NCBI GenBank assembly: GCA_019636835.1
Contig: JAHBWU010000045.1
Location: 1 to 33,443 of the forward strand
DNA: 33,443 nucleotides
Direction: 5' to 3'
Origin: Nitrospira sp.
GTDB lineage: Bacteria; Nitrospirota; Nitrospiria; Nitrospirales; Nitrospiraceae
The translations under genes and the position numbers were made by a program. Below, one piece after another: positions 16,536 to 24,347 of the stretch; within the stretch, counting starts at the first letter, position 1; every line of letters begins with the position of its first letter. The notes below the pieces were generated by a model. It did not search any database. It saw nothing but the letters and a program-made list of their open reading frames with translations, and was not told where the DNA came from.

Positions 16536-19105
16536 AATTCCTGTTGCGCGAGTTTCAAAAGGCCCATGTTAGTGGCTTGCTGAAAAAGCTGAAGCAGGCC
16601 AAGCGGGATTTGCTGGATGACAGCGTGCCCCAGGCCATCACTCTGTCTGCCCCCACAGCCTCGGGCAAGACCGTGATGATGACTGCGCTCATTGAGCGTG
16701 TGCTGTTCGGCAAGGGCGGACTCGAAGATTTCGACGATCCTGATTTCACGACCGAGCCCCACGCCGTCTTCCTCTGGCTCTCCGACAGTCCTCAGCTCAA
16801 CCAGCAGTCCCTGGAGAAGATGATCTTCGCCGGCTCCGCCGAACTGAGCGGACGGCTGGGACCTGTGGAAGCGACGTTTGACGCAGAGCATTTCCAGCCA
16901 GGCCACGTGTACTTTCTCAACTCCCAGAAGCTGAGCGTTGCCGGCCTGCTGACCAAGAAAGGTGATGGCCGCCAGTTTTCCATCTGGGAAACGATCAACA
17001 ACACGATTGCGCGCCAGAAGGGGCGCTTCTACGTGGTGATTGATGAGGCGCATCGCGGCATGCGCCGGACGCAGGCGGAGCAGACGCAAGCCAAGAGCAT
17101 TGTCCAGAAGTTCATCTTCGGGAATCCTGGCGAAGTCAACGCCGCGCCCATCATCATCGGCATTTCCGCCACGCCGGAGCGGTTCAATACGCTGCTGGCG
17201 CAGTCGGGCCGTACGCGCAGGGTGATTGACATTCCGCCGCACGAGCCGCGTGAGGCCGGGCTGATCAAGGACTGCATTCTGATCAGCCATACCGACGACG
17301 ACCAGCCGACCGAGTGGACGCTTCTTGTCGGAGCATGCGGGGAGTTTGACCGCATCTCGAAGGAGTGGGCGTCCTACTGCAAGAGCAACAATGAGCAGGA
17401 CACGGTGCGGCCTGTATTGGTTATCCAGATTCAAGACGCTGACGCCGGCGGCGCGGATACGGAATCGCGCACGTCCCTCGCCAAGCTGGTCGAGATCGTC
17501 AAGGCCAATGTGCCGAATCTGACTAGCATAAACTTTGCGCACTGCCTGGAGTCCGGCAAGGTAATCCAGGTGGCTGGAACGGACATTCGATACGTTGAGC
17601 CACATCGCATCGAACATGATCAATCCGTCCGCGTCGTCATCTTCAAGATGGCGCTGACAACGGGTTGGGATTGCCCTCGCGCAGAAGTGATGATGTCCTT
17701 TCGAAAGGCGGAGGACGCTACCTACATCGCGCAGCTTGTAGGACGCATCGTGCGCACGCCACTGGCGCGACGCATGGAAGGGAACGACCTGTTGAACAGC
17801 GTGATGCTCTTCCTGCCCCACTACGACCGCGAGCAGGTACAGACCGTGGTCGAGCGGCTACAGGCAGAGGGCGAGTCCGGCGGGGCGGAGGCTGGCGACA
17901 CGCACGATTTCCAGACGCTCAAAGTTGCCAAGGACAAGGAACACCTGCTCGACATATACCGTACGCTGCCCACCTACGCCGCTCAAGAAGGTCGCAAGGT
18001 GGCGCACATCCGGCGCGCACTGCGGATGGCGCTGGAACTTGCAAAGGACGGATGGGAGGACGATTCACTCACGATGCGCAACAGGCTGCGCGCGAAGCTG
18101 GCCGTCATCGGCGATACGCGTCGGAAGGACCACGCCTTTGTAAGGCAGATCGAGGGCCTGTCTATCGTCTCGTATCGCATGTTGCGCGTGGAGAACGGCG
18201 CGTTGAAGCCCGACGAGCTAGGTGAGCAGAGAAGTCTGCCCGTAACTGAGCAAGACGTAGAGACAGTCTTCTCGCGCAGCTTCGTCACGCTGACCGAAGA
18301 ACTGGCGATGTCCTACGTGCAGCACCGATTTGATCCCAAGGACGAGAACGCCGTCTATTGGCGCTGCAAACTAGAAGCGTTCTTGTTGTCGCAGGATGCG
18401 AGCGTTGTATCGCCGCTTGAAGACGAGGCACAGAAGCTGCTGGAAGCAGCCTATGAGAAGCGCAAGCCGGAGGTTCTGAAGCTTCCTGACGAGCGCCGCG
18501 CTGCGTATCGGCGGATCATGCAGACCAGCCGCGATTTCAAAGCCACAGAGCCTTCTATTCCAGATCCCTTGCGGATCAAGACAGACAAGGACGCCGTGGC
18601 GCTCAAGGACCACCTGTTTATCCCGGAGAAGGGTGACTTCAGGGCCTGGCTCAACACCTGGGAGACAACTGTGCTCGCTGCCGCCCGCAAAGGCCAAGGC
18701 TTCGCCGGCTGGCTCCGAAATTATCCACGAAAACCGTGGAGCATTGCTTACATCTACACTAACTCGGAAGGGCAGATCACACCGGGCTATCCGGATCTTG
18801 TCGTGTTCCGCCGGGAGGGTAAGCATGTCGTTGTTGACTTGCTGGAGCCTCATCACACTGGCAACGCCGATTCTCTCGCCAAGGTGAAGGGACTTTGCCG
18901 GTTTGCCGAGCAGCACGGTGACAAGTTTGGGCGCATTGAGTGGATCAAGATCGAGGGCAGCCAGATCAAGCGGCTCAATGTGAACAGCACCCAGGTTCGT
19001 GCGAATGTGCAGGCGACCAATGTGGACAGCGCGATTGATTCACTGTTCGAGGCGCATGGAACTTCAGAAGCAGCACCACCGGGGACCGGTCAACCCTGGC
19101 TTTAG
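16532..19105 (+). CDS. Type III-like restriction helicase (Res) with PD-D/E-type C-terminus
   Basis: This 857-residue superfamily 2 helicase pairs with the methyltransferase. Visible motifs are Walker A APTASGKT (40-47), DEAH (171-174), SATPERF (212-218) and motif VI QLVGRIVR (401-408). The C-terminal part contains YPDLVVF (PD at 754-755) and, 14 residues later, VVDLLEPHH (D769, E772). This resembles a PD-(D/E)xK nuclease core but with His/Pro where the Lys would be, so cleavage cannot be assumed. The start overlaps the mod stop by four bases, and GGGGAT precedes it. Together the pair looks like a type III restriction system or a derivative that translocates on DNA. Confidence 0.88.
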   Translation: MKFLLREFQKAHVSGLLKKLKQAKRDLLDDSVPQAITLSAPTASGKTVMMTALIERVLFGKGGLEDFDDPDFTTEPHAVFLWLSDSPQLNQQSLEKMIFAGSAELSGRLGPVEATFDAEHFQPGHVYFLNSQKLSVAGLLTKKGDGRQFSIWETINNTIARQKGRFYVVIDEAHRGMRRTQAEQTQAKSIVQKFIFGNPGEVNAAPIIIGISATPERFNTLLAQSGRTRRVIDIPPHEPREAGLIKDCILISHTDDDQPTEWTLLVGACGEFDRISKEWASYCKSNNEQDTVRPVLVIQIQDADAGGADTESRTSLAKLVEIVKANVPNLTSINFAHCLESGKVIQVAGTDIRYVEPHRIEHDQSVRVVIFKMALTTGWDCPRAEVMMSFRKAEDATYIAQLVGRIVRTPLARRMEGNDLLNSVMLFLPHYDREQVQTVVERLQAEGESGGAEAGDTHDFQTLKVAKDKEHLLDIYRTLPTYAAQEGRKVAHIRRALRMALELAKDGWEDDSLTMRNRLRAKLAVIGDTRRKDHAFVRQIEGLSIVSYRMLRVENGALKPDELGEQRSLPVTEQDVETVFSRSFVTLTEELAMSYVQHRFDPKDENAVYWRCKLEAFLLSQDASVVSPLEDEAQKLLEAAYEKRKPEVLKLPDERRAAYRRIMQTSRDFKATEPSIPDPLRIKTDKDAVALKDHLFIPEKGDFRAWLNTWETTVLAAARKGQGFAGWLRNYPRKPWSIAYIYTNSEGQITPGYPDLVVFRREGKHVVVDLLEPHHTGNADSLAKVKGLCRFAEQHGDKFGRIEWIKIEGSQIKRLNVNSTQVRANVQATNVDSAIDSLFEAHGTSEAAPPGTGQPWL

Positions 19106-19181
19106 ACCGATCGTCCTCACCGGCGCGGATGAGGGAGAGCTGCAGGCGCTCGCGGAGCTGGTGATAGGGAGTGTCTCATGA
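19056..19181 (+). CDS. Small 41-residue protein overlapping the helicase gene end
   Basis: This short frame starts at ATG 19056, inside the last 50 bases of the helicase gene in another frame, and ends at TGA 19179-19181. The text FRPIVLTGADEGELQALAEL looks protein-like, and the stop overlaps a following ATG (19178) by four bases, as is usual in this operon. I do not recognise it. It may be a genuine small operon member or a chance frame kept open by the overlap. Confidence 0.4.
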   Translation: MELQKQHHRGPVNPGFRPIVLTGADEGELQALAELVIGSVS

Positions 19182-19292
19182 CCACACTCTTTGACGGCAC
19201 CCCCTGCCTGAGAGCGGGAGATTGACCAATTGGTGTATGCGCTCTACGGCCTGACGCCGGAAGAGATCAAAATCATTGAAGACACTCGATGA
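19178..19292 (+). pseudogene. Scar of a deleted operon gene (fused start and end)
   Basis: ATG 19178 begins MTTLFDGTP and stops after 15 codons. In another frame, from 19215, the sequence reads REIDQLVYALYGLTPEEIKIIE and ends at TGA 19290-19292, which overlaps the ATPase start. The second piece is a familiar C-terminal ending of restriction-modification enzymes with Eco57I/PglX-like methylase architecture. Both ends keep the four-base overlaps of a tightly packed operon, so an internal deletion appears to have removed nearly the whole gene. Confidence 0.6.
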
Positions 19293-20188
19293 ACACTCCT
19301 GATCAGAGCCCTGCAAAGAGCTACGCGCTTTCCGACGTTCGGCACGATCAAGCCGGCTTCGAGTCGCTCGTGCGGTTGTATGCTTCCCTGAAAGCGGCCA
19401 GATTTGCGAATCTGGAGATTGATATGAGCCGAGTCGGTTGGTTTGATGCTGACATGTGCGCGCCGTTCGGCGCCGTGCTATATCGGACCGGGTCCCACGT
19501 CAATAAGGTGTCCCTGGTCCATCTCCAACCTCAGGTCGAGACTATCCTGTCGAAGAACGGGTTCCTCAGCCATTACGGGCGCATGCCCGCCAGAGACAAG
19601 TATGGCACGACCATTCCTTACCAGCGATTTGACGCCAAGGACGACCGATTCTTCGCCAGCTATGTCGAAGCCAAGTTCGTCCAACGGACAGAACTCCCGC
19701 GCATGTCCGCTGGACTCGTGAAGCGGTTTCGCGAGAGCGTCTTTGAAATTTTCAGCAATGCCGTGATTCATTCGCAGTCGACCCTGGGTATTTTCAGTTG
19801 CGGGCAGTTCTTTCCGAAGCGGAATCGGCTGGACTTCTCGGTGGCCGATTTGGGCATTGGGATTCGGCGCAATGTGAAGGAACACACCAGCTTAGACTTG
19901 CCTGCGCATGAAGCGATTGCCTGGGCCACCAGTGAGCGGAACACCACCAAGCGAGGTCCTATTCCCGGTGGACTCGGGCTCAAGCTGTTGGCTGAGTTCA
20001 TTACCCTCAACAGAGGACGGATGCAGATCGTTTCGGATGCGGGTTATTGGTCATTGGAAAATGGGCATAGTCATACCGCGCTGCTGAGTGCGCCGTTCCC
20101 TGGCACGGTGGTGAACGTTGAAATCAACACCGCCGATCGGCGATCCTATGCACTCACGTCAGAAGTGAAGGAAACGGACATCTTTTAA
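19289..20188 (+). CDS. STAS-like/GHKL ATPase fusion
   Basis: This 299-residue protein has two parts. Residues 22-98 resemble a STAS-like domain (NLEIDMSRVGWFDADMCAPF, then a helix and VSLVHL). Residues 130-285 are a GHKL ATP-binding fold: N-box FEIFSNAVIHS with N157, G1 box DLGIG at 187-191 and G2 box GGLGL at 227-231. No phosphoacceptor histidine domain or membrane segment is present, so it is not an ordinary sensor kinase and looks more like the ATPases of partner-switching pairs. The gene is followed after 25 bases by a DUF4325 gene, a common neighbour of such ATPases. The start at 19289 overlaps the stop of the remnant before it. Confidence 0.8.
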   Translation: MNTPDQSPAKSYALSDVRHDQAGFESLVRLYASLKAARFANLEIDMSRVGWFDADMCAPFGAVLYRTGSHVNKVSLVHLQPQVETILSKNGFLSHYGRMPARDKYGTTIPYQRFDAKDDRFFASYVEAKFVQRTELPRMSAGLVKRFRESVFEIFSNAVIHSQSTLGIFSCGQFFPKRNRLDFSVADLGIGIRRNVKEHTSLDLPAHEAIAWATSERNTTKRGPIPGGLGLKLLAEFITLNRGRMQIVSDAGYWSLENGHSHTALLSAPFPGTVVNVEINTADRRSYALTSEVKETDIF

Positions 20189-20213
20189 CTGTCCCCGACG
20201 AAAGGGATCAGCC

Positions 20214-20573
20214 ATGGAGAAGGGCCTTATCATTTCGCCATATGAGATCGTAGGCAGTCCGCTCTGCGTGGCCTCGGACGATGGCCAGAAGGTGTTTGAG
20301 CGCATCGCCGGGGCGCTGAAGGGTGGGAAGTCCGTCATGGTCTCGTTCCGGAATGTGTCGAGTCTGACCTCTGCGTTCCTGAACGCCGCAATTGGACAAC
20401 TCTATGGTTCCTTTTCTCAGGAGGAAATTCGAGCACGACTCAAGGTGAAGGATATGGCCCAGGCCGATCTCGCCTTGCTCAAGCGGGTCGTTGATACAGC
20501 CAAGGAGTATTTCAAAGACCCAGACCGATTCAGAAAGGCGGAGCAGGCAGCTCTGCGAGGACAGAATGCCTGA
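20214..20573 (+). CDS. STAS-like DUF4325 protein
   Basis: This 119-residue protein shows the alternating strand and helix order of STAS-like DUF4325 domains: GKSVMVSFRNVSSLTSAFLNAAIGQLY is the central strand and following helix (about 38-64). The end is helical and charged. STAS proteins act as regulatory partners of GHKL ATPases, often through phosphorylation of a Ser or Thr in the loop after the central strand; here that loop is rich in both (SSLTS). An AAAGGGA about eight bases upstream supports ATG 20214. The last eight bases overlap the PIN gene. Confidence 0.75.
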   Translation: MEKGLIISPYEIVGSPLCVASDDGQKVFERIAGALKGGKSVMVSFRNVSSLTSAFLNAAIGQLYGSFSQEEIRARLKVKDMAQADLALLKRVVDTAKEYFKDPDRFRKAEQAALRGQNA

Positions 20574-21111
20574 GACGCCTCGCTCGATTGACCGCCACCG
20601 GTTCACTCCCTCCGACAAGCTTCTCTTAGATGCCAACATCTGGCTCTTCATTTACAGCCCTCAATATAGACCGACAGATCGGCGCGCAAAGGTCTATTCG
20701 ACCGCGTTGAAATACATGCTCGAAGCTCGCTCCACCATCTTGATTGACGCGATGATCCTGTCCGAGTTTGTGAATGTCCTGGCTCGGCTCGCCTACAACA
20801 CTCTTCCCGCTGCTCAACGACCTTCAGACTTCAAGAAGTTCCGAAACGGTTCATCTTTTAAGACGACAGCCGCGAGCATAGCGGATTCGTGCAACCGTAT
20901 CCTTCAGGTTGTCACGCGAATCGAGAGCGGCTTTACTTCATGTGATCCGGCAGATCTGATCCACCGGTATCAAGCTGGTCGGTCGGACTTCAACGATCTC
21001 TTGCTTGCCCATACGTGTAAGACGGAAGCTCTGACCCTCGTGACGGACGATGTTGACTTCGCGAGGAGCGGGTTGACCATTCTCACAGCTAACGCAAAGT
21101 TGCTACGTTAA
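20566..21111 (+). CDS. PIN-domain nuclease
   Basis: This 181-residue protein carries a PIN fold, unlike the smaller toxin at the window start. Acidic positions are present: LLLDANIWLF (first Asp near residue 22), SEFVNVLARL (Glu), DFNDLLLAH (Asp pair) and LVTDDVDF (Asp). The set looks complete for metal-dependent RNA or DNA cleavage. ATG 20566 is chosen because it overlaps the DUF4325 stop by eight bases (ATGCCTGA) and leaves a normal N-terminus. The frame stays open upstream inside the neighbouring gene. No antitoxin-sized partner follows, so the ATPase/STAS pair may fill the controlling role. It is the last gene of the island. Confidence 0.82.
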   Translation: MPETPRSIDRHRFTPSDKLLLDANIWLFIYSPQYRPTDRRAKVYSTALKYMLEARSTILIDAMILSEFVNVLARLAYNTLPAAQRPSDFKKFRNGSSFKTTAASIADSCNRILQVVTRIESGFTSCDPADLIHRYQAGRSDFNDLLLAHTCKTEALTLVTDDVDFARSGLTILTANAKLLR

Positions 21112-21220
21112 CGGAACTGATGAGAGATCGAGATGATGCCGAGAATCGTGCCTGCCGCTTAGTAATTACTCTGACGACGTGAGTCAGATTGTTGCTCATT
21201 CCTTCCATGAACAGCCAATG

Positions 21221-22048
21221 CTATTCCTTGGGACGCTGAGCAGGCCGAGGAACTCCCTGTTCGTGGCAGCCGCTCCAGGTGTGAATGTTTTGGTCACCGC
21301 CCTCGACGAGAAGTCGAAGGACCTCTGCAATTTCTGCCTGTCTTTTGAGGAAATATCGGGCAGAGGAACCGTTCTTCTTGCCGATTCTCACAGTGAGAAC
21401 GCGGGCATCTCGTAGCGCAAAGACATCTTCATCGGTTTCGTCGTCTCCCACGTAGAGCGCCGTGCCGCAGTCAAGTCGGCGCATGTACTCCAGCAACGCC
21501 GTACCTTTGTGCGACGCCGTCGGCGGCATCACGTTGACGACGGATTTTCCGAGAACAATGCGCGGAGGAGGAGACAATTCAGCAACGATCCGAGAGATAA
21601 GCGCTCGCGCCTCGTCTCGTTGATCCACGGTTCGATAATGGAATGAGAGCGAATAGGACTTATTTTCGACGACTACACCGCTTCGAGTCAGCTCATCCTG
21701 AAATCGTCCGTTGACCAATTGCAGCCATGCGGCACTGGTCTCTCGGACTTGCTGCATATCCTCTCGACGCGTATGAGGGCCTTCTGAGCCATGATTTCCG
21801 ATCAAGTGCGGCACGGCAGTCCCGACACGTGAGAGCAAGTCCTCCACGGAGCGTCCCGAGATGATTGCGGTGGGAGCGCGCTTCGCGAGTTCTTCGAGCC
21901 AGAAACGGATGGGACGCGCCAGCCTGGCGGCGTGATGATCTCGGACGATTTTCGCCAAAGTCCCGTCAAAATCAAACGCATACAGCGACCGTTCTTTCAA
22001 AAGCGCCCCGAGGTCACTTTTTCCTTTTTCCGTCAATAAATAGTCCAT
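21221..22048 (-). CDS. otsB: Trehalose-6-phosphate phosphatase
   Basis: This 275-residue HAD-superfamily phosphatase converts trehalose 6-phosphate to trehalose. The motifs are intact: DFDGT with the nucleophile D26 and D28, IISGRS at 62-67, GNHGSEG at 84-90, K181 in SHKG, and GDDETDEDVF at 201-210, which binds magnesium. It starts ten bases after the otsA stop on the same strand, so the two enzymes of the pathway are co-expressed. The C-terminal 25 residues after LRLLVEGG are probably disordered. Confidence 0.96.
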   Translation of the reverse strand: MDYLLTEKGKSDLGALLKERSLYAFDFDGTLAKIVRDHHAARLARPIRFWLEELAKRAPTAIISGRSVEDLLSRVGTAVPHLIGNHGSEGPHTRREDMQQVRETSAAWLQLVNGRFQDELTRSGVVVENKSYSLSFHYRTVDQRDEARALISRIVAELSPPPRIVLGKSVVNVMPPTASHKGTALLEYMRRLDCGTALYVGDDETDEDVFALRDARVLTVRIGKKNGSSARYFLKRQAEIAEVLRLLVEGGDQNIHTWSGCHEQGVPRPAQRPKE

Positions 22049-22058
22049 CGTTCGTCCA

Positions 22059-24299
22059 TCAACTCAGCAGACTCGGCCGCCGCACCTGCTTCATGACCCG
22101 TTCCTTCTGTCTCATGCGGGCCGCATCGATAAGCATACGACCGGCCCAGCGATACACATTGAACTCCTGGATCAGTCCGCGCATGCTCTGCATCCTGGCC
22201 CGCTGCTCCACTTTCGGCATCGTCAGGCCAAGGTGGAGCGCGGCCGCAAATTGGTCGATGTCGTAGGGATTGATCACGACCGCCTCCGTCAGTTCCCGAG
22301 CGGCTCCGGTGAATTGACTCAGAATCAACACTCCCTGCTCATCGTCCCGAGCACCGACAAACTCTTTTGCGACCAAATTCATGCCGTCATGGAGACTGCT
22401 GACTACACACAGGTCTGCTCCTCGATAACACTCGCAGACCTGAGGGGCTTCGTGATGTTGAATGCGCAGGCAGATCGGTTCATAACCGTCTTGTCCAAAC
22501 CGCTTGTTGATCTGTTCGGCCAAGGCATAGACCTGGTTGGTGAAATGCTGGTACTGCTCGATCATGGAACGGCTGGGAGCGGCGATCTGAAGGAATGTAA
22601 ACTTCCCAATCCATTCCGGCTGGAGTTCCAGCAACCGTTCCACGGCCATGAACCGTTCCAGGATCCCCTTCGTATAATCGAGACGTTCGACTCCAAGGCC
22701 GACGAGGCGATCGGGAGGCATCCCGTAGGACTCTCTCAGTCTGGTTCGACATTCCGGAACCGGTCGTTGGTCAGGGAGCCATTGCAACGGCCATTCGATG
22801 GAAATCGGATAAGGGTTGACCGCCGTCATCTTGCCCCCATAAGAAACCGTTGAACTGTTTCGATCGATCCGCGCCTCGAGAATCCGATCGACACTGTCGA
22901 TAAAGTTGTTGCAGTGCACTCGGGTGTGGAACCCCAGGATGCTGCTTCCGAGCAGCCCTTCCAGAATTTCCTGCCGCCAGGGACAGATCCCAAAGCTTTC
23001 CACGTTCGGCCATGGAATGTGCCAGAACATGATGATCGTCGCGGTCGGCAGTCGATCTCTGATGAGCTTCGGAAGCAGGGCAAAATGATAATCCTGAACG
23101 AGGACGACCGGGTTGTCGGTCGTGGCCTCCTCATAGACTGCCTGCGCGAAGCGCTCATTGACGGCGACATAGTGTTTCCAATCCGATGAACGGAACGTGG
23201 GACGGACATGTGAGATATGACAGAGAGGCCACAACCCTTCGTTGGCAAACCCGTAATAGTAGCCGGTCTCCTCTTCCCCGGTGAGCCACACGCGACGAAT
23301 CTCATACGTGGGATGCGACGGCGGGACACCGACATGATCTCGTTTGTCCACCACGGTTCGATCCGCCGATCCGTTCCCATGCGCGACCCATATGCCGGAG
23401 CAGGCCCGCATCACCGGCTCGAGCGCCGAAACGAGCCCACTCGCCGGCACCTGTACGACGATGTTGCGATCCTGCCAATAGTGGGCATAAGGCTGTCGGT
23501 TGGAGACAATCAACACCTGGTCGCCGGCGAGTTGCTCGTGGAGGATCGTCTTGAGGCTGCCCGGTGTCCACGAAATCTGGCTCTCATCGCGCATGCGGCG
23601 ATCAGACTCAAGAGCCTGCACCAGCGAGCGCAAGTCCTTCGCCAACGGTTGGAGTTCCGGTGCGTGCTGCTCATGCGTCAGCGGGGTCAGAAGCCGTTCT
23701 CCCTTCAACATAGCCCGAACGCCGGCCACCCATCCTTTCCAACTGAAATGTGCGACGAGTACGGTGACCAGCGAGATGACGGCCGTAAGCCCCGCGAACA
23801 GATAGAAGACGTACCATTTTGTATCGCTGCTCCGTTGTTGGATAAAACTCATGTCGTGGATGAGCAGGAGACGTCCCAGCCGGCGCCCGTTTAGTTCAAT
23901 CGAGGCTGAAGTGATATGGAGCGGACCGCTACTGAACGACCGAACGGTGGACGAGTTGGATGTTAGGTTGAGCGTATCTTTACAAGTGACATCCTGCGGG
24001 TATGCCTGGGTCTCATAGAGAAGTTGGTGGTCGAGATCACAAAATCCCAGGGCGTACAAACGTTCGTCCTGAAGAATGCGCGTAAAATAGGATAGGATCT
24101 TGCCCTTTGAATTGGATGCCAAGAGGTCCGCAAGCGGGCCCTCCATCGTATTGACCATGGTTTTGGACCGCATGTCGAGATCGCGGACGAACCATTTCAG
24201 TTCCAACGAGTCGACGAGCGGGATCACTCCGTACGCGATCACTCCCAACACGATCGCCAATGGGAGCACAAATCGAAGTGAGAGAGAGAGAAGTCTCAT
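22059..24299 (-). CDS. otsA: Trehalose-6-phosphate synthase fused to a membrane sensor-like region
   Basis: This 746-residue protein is much longer than ordinary OtsA (about 470). The glycosyltransferase family 20 domain at about 262-735 joins glucose from UDP-glucose to glucose 6-phosphate. It shows VSNRQPY (265-271), QDYHF (402-406), WHIPWP, GVERLDYTKG with R539 and K544, and HDGMNLVAKEF with D638 and E646. Before it lie a transmembrane helix (9-30), a probable periplasmic domain (31-162), a second helix (163-185) and a HAMP-like linker (186-235). The fusion could let envelope signals adjust synthesis. ATG 24299 begins the first helix, and no strong ribosome site is visible. Codons 4-8 include six GA dinucleotides on the plus strand. 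Confidence 0.95.
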   Translation of the reverse strand: MRLLSLSLRFVLPLAIVLGVIAYGVIPLVDSLELKWFVRDLDMRSKTMVNTMEGPLADLLASNSKGKILSYFTRILQDERLYALGFCDLDHQLLYETQAYPQDVTCKDTLNLTSNSSTVRSFSSGPLHITSASIELNGRRLGRLLLIHDMSFIQQRSSDTKWYVFYLFAGLTAVISLVTVLVAHFSWKGWVAGVRAMLKGERLLTPLTHEQHAPELQPLAKDLRSLVQALESDRRMRDESQISWTPGSLKTILHEQLAGDQVLIVSNRQPYAHYWQDRNIVVQVPASGLVSALEPVMRACSGIWVAHGNGSADRTVVDKRDHVGVPPSHPTYEIRRVWLTGEEETGYYYGFANEGLWPLCHISHVRPTFRSSDWKHYVAVNERFAQAVYEEATTDNPVVLVQDYHFALLPKLIRDRLPTATIIMFWHIPWPNVESFGICPWRQEILEGLLGSSILGFHTRVHCNNFIDSVDRILEARIDRNSSTVSYGGKMTAVNPYPISIEWPLQWLPDQRPVPECRTRLRESYGMPPDRLVGLGVERLDYTKGILERFMAVERLLELQPEWIGKFTFLQIAAPSRSMIEQYQHFTNQVYALAEQINKRFGQDGYEPICLRIQHHEAPQVCECYRGADLCVVSSLHDGMNLVAKEFVGARDDEQGVLILSQFTGAARELTEAVVINPYDIDQFAAALHLGLTMPKVEQRARMQSMRGLIQEFNVYRWAGRMLIDAARMRQKERVMKQVRRPSLLS

Positions 24300-24347
24300 G
24301 AAAACAAGTTAGTTTACTTTCACGGAGAAATCAAATATGGTCGCCCT

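Noticed and set aside
16478..17821. Long minus-strand open frame (447 codons) opposite the helicase gene
   Set aside because: It is antisense to a helicase with all expected motifs, is rich in Arg/His/Leu as mirror frames of GC-rich genes are, and has no ribosome site or domain.
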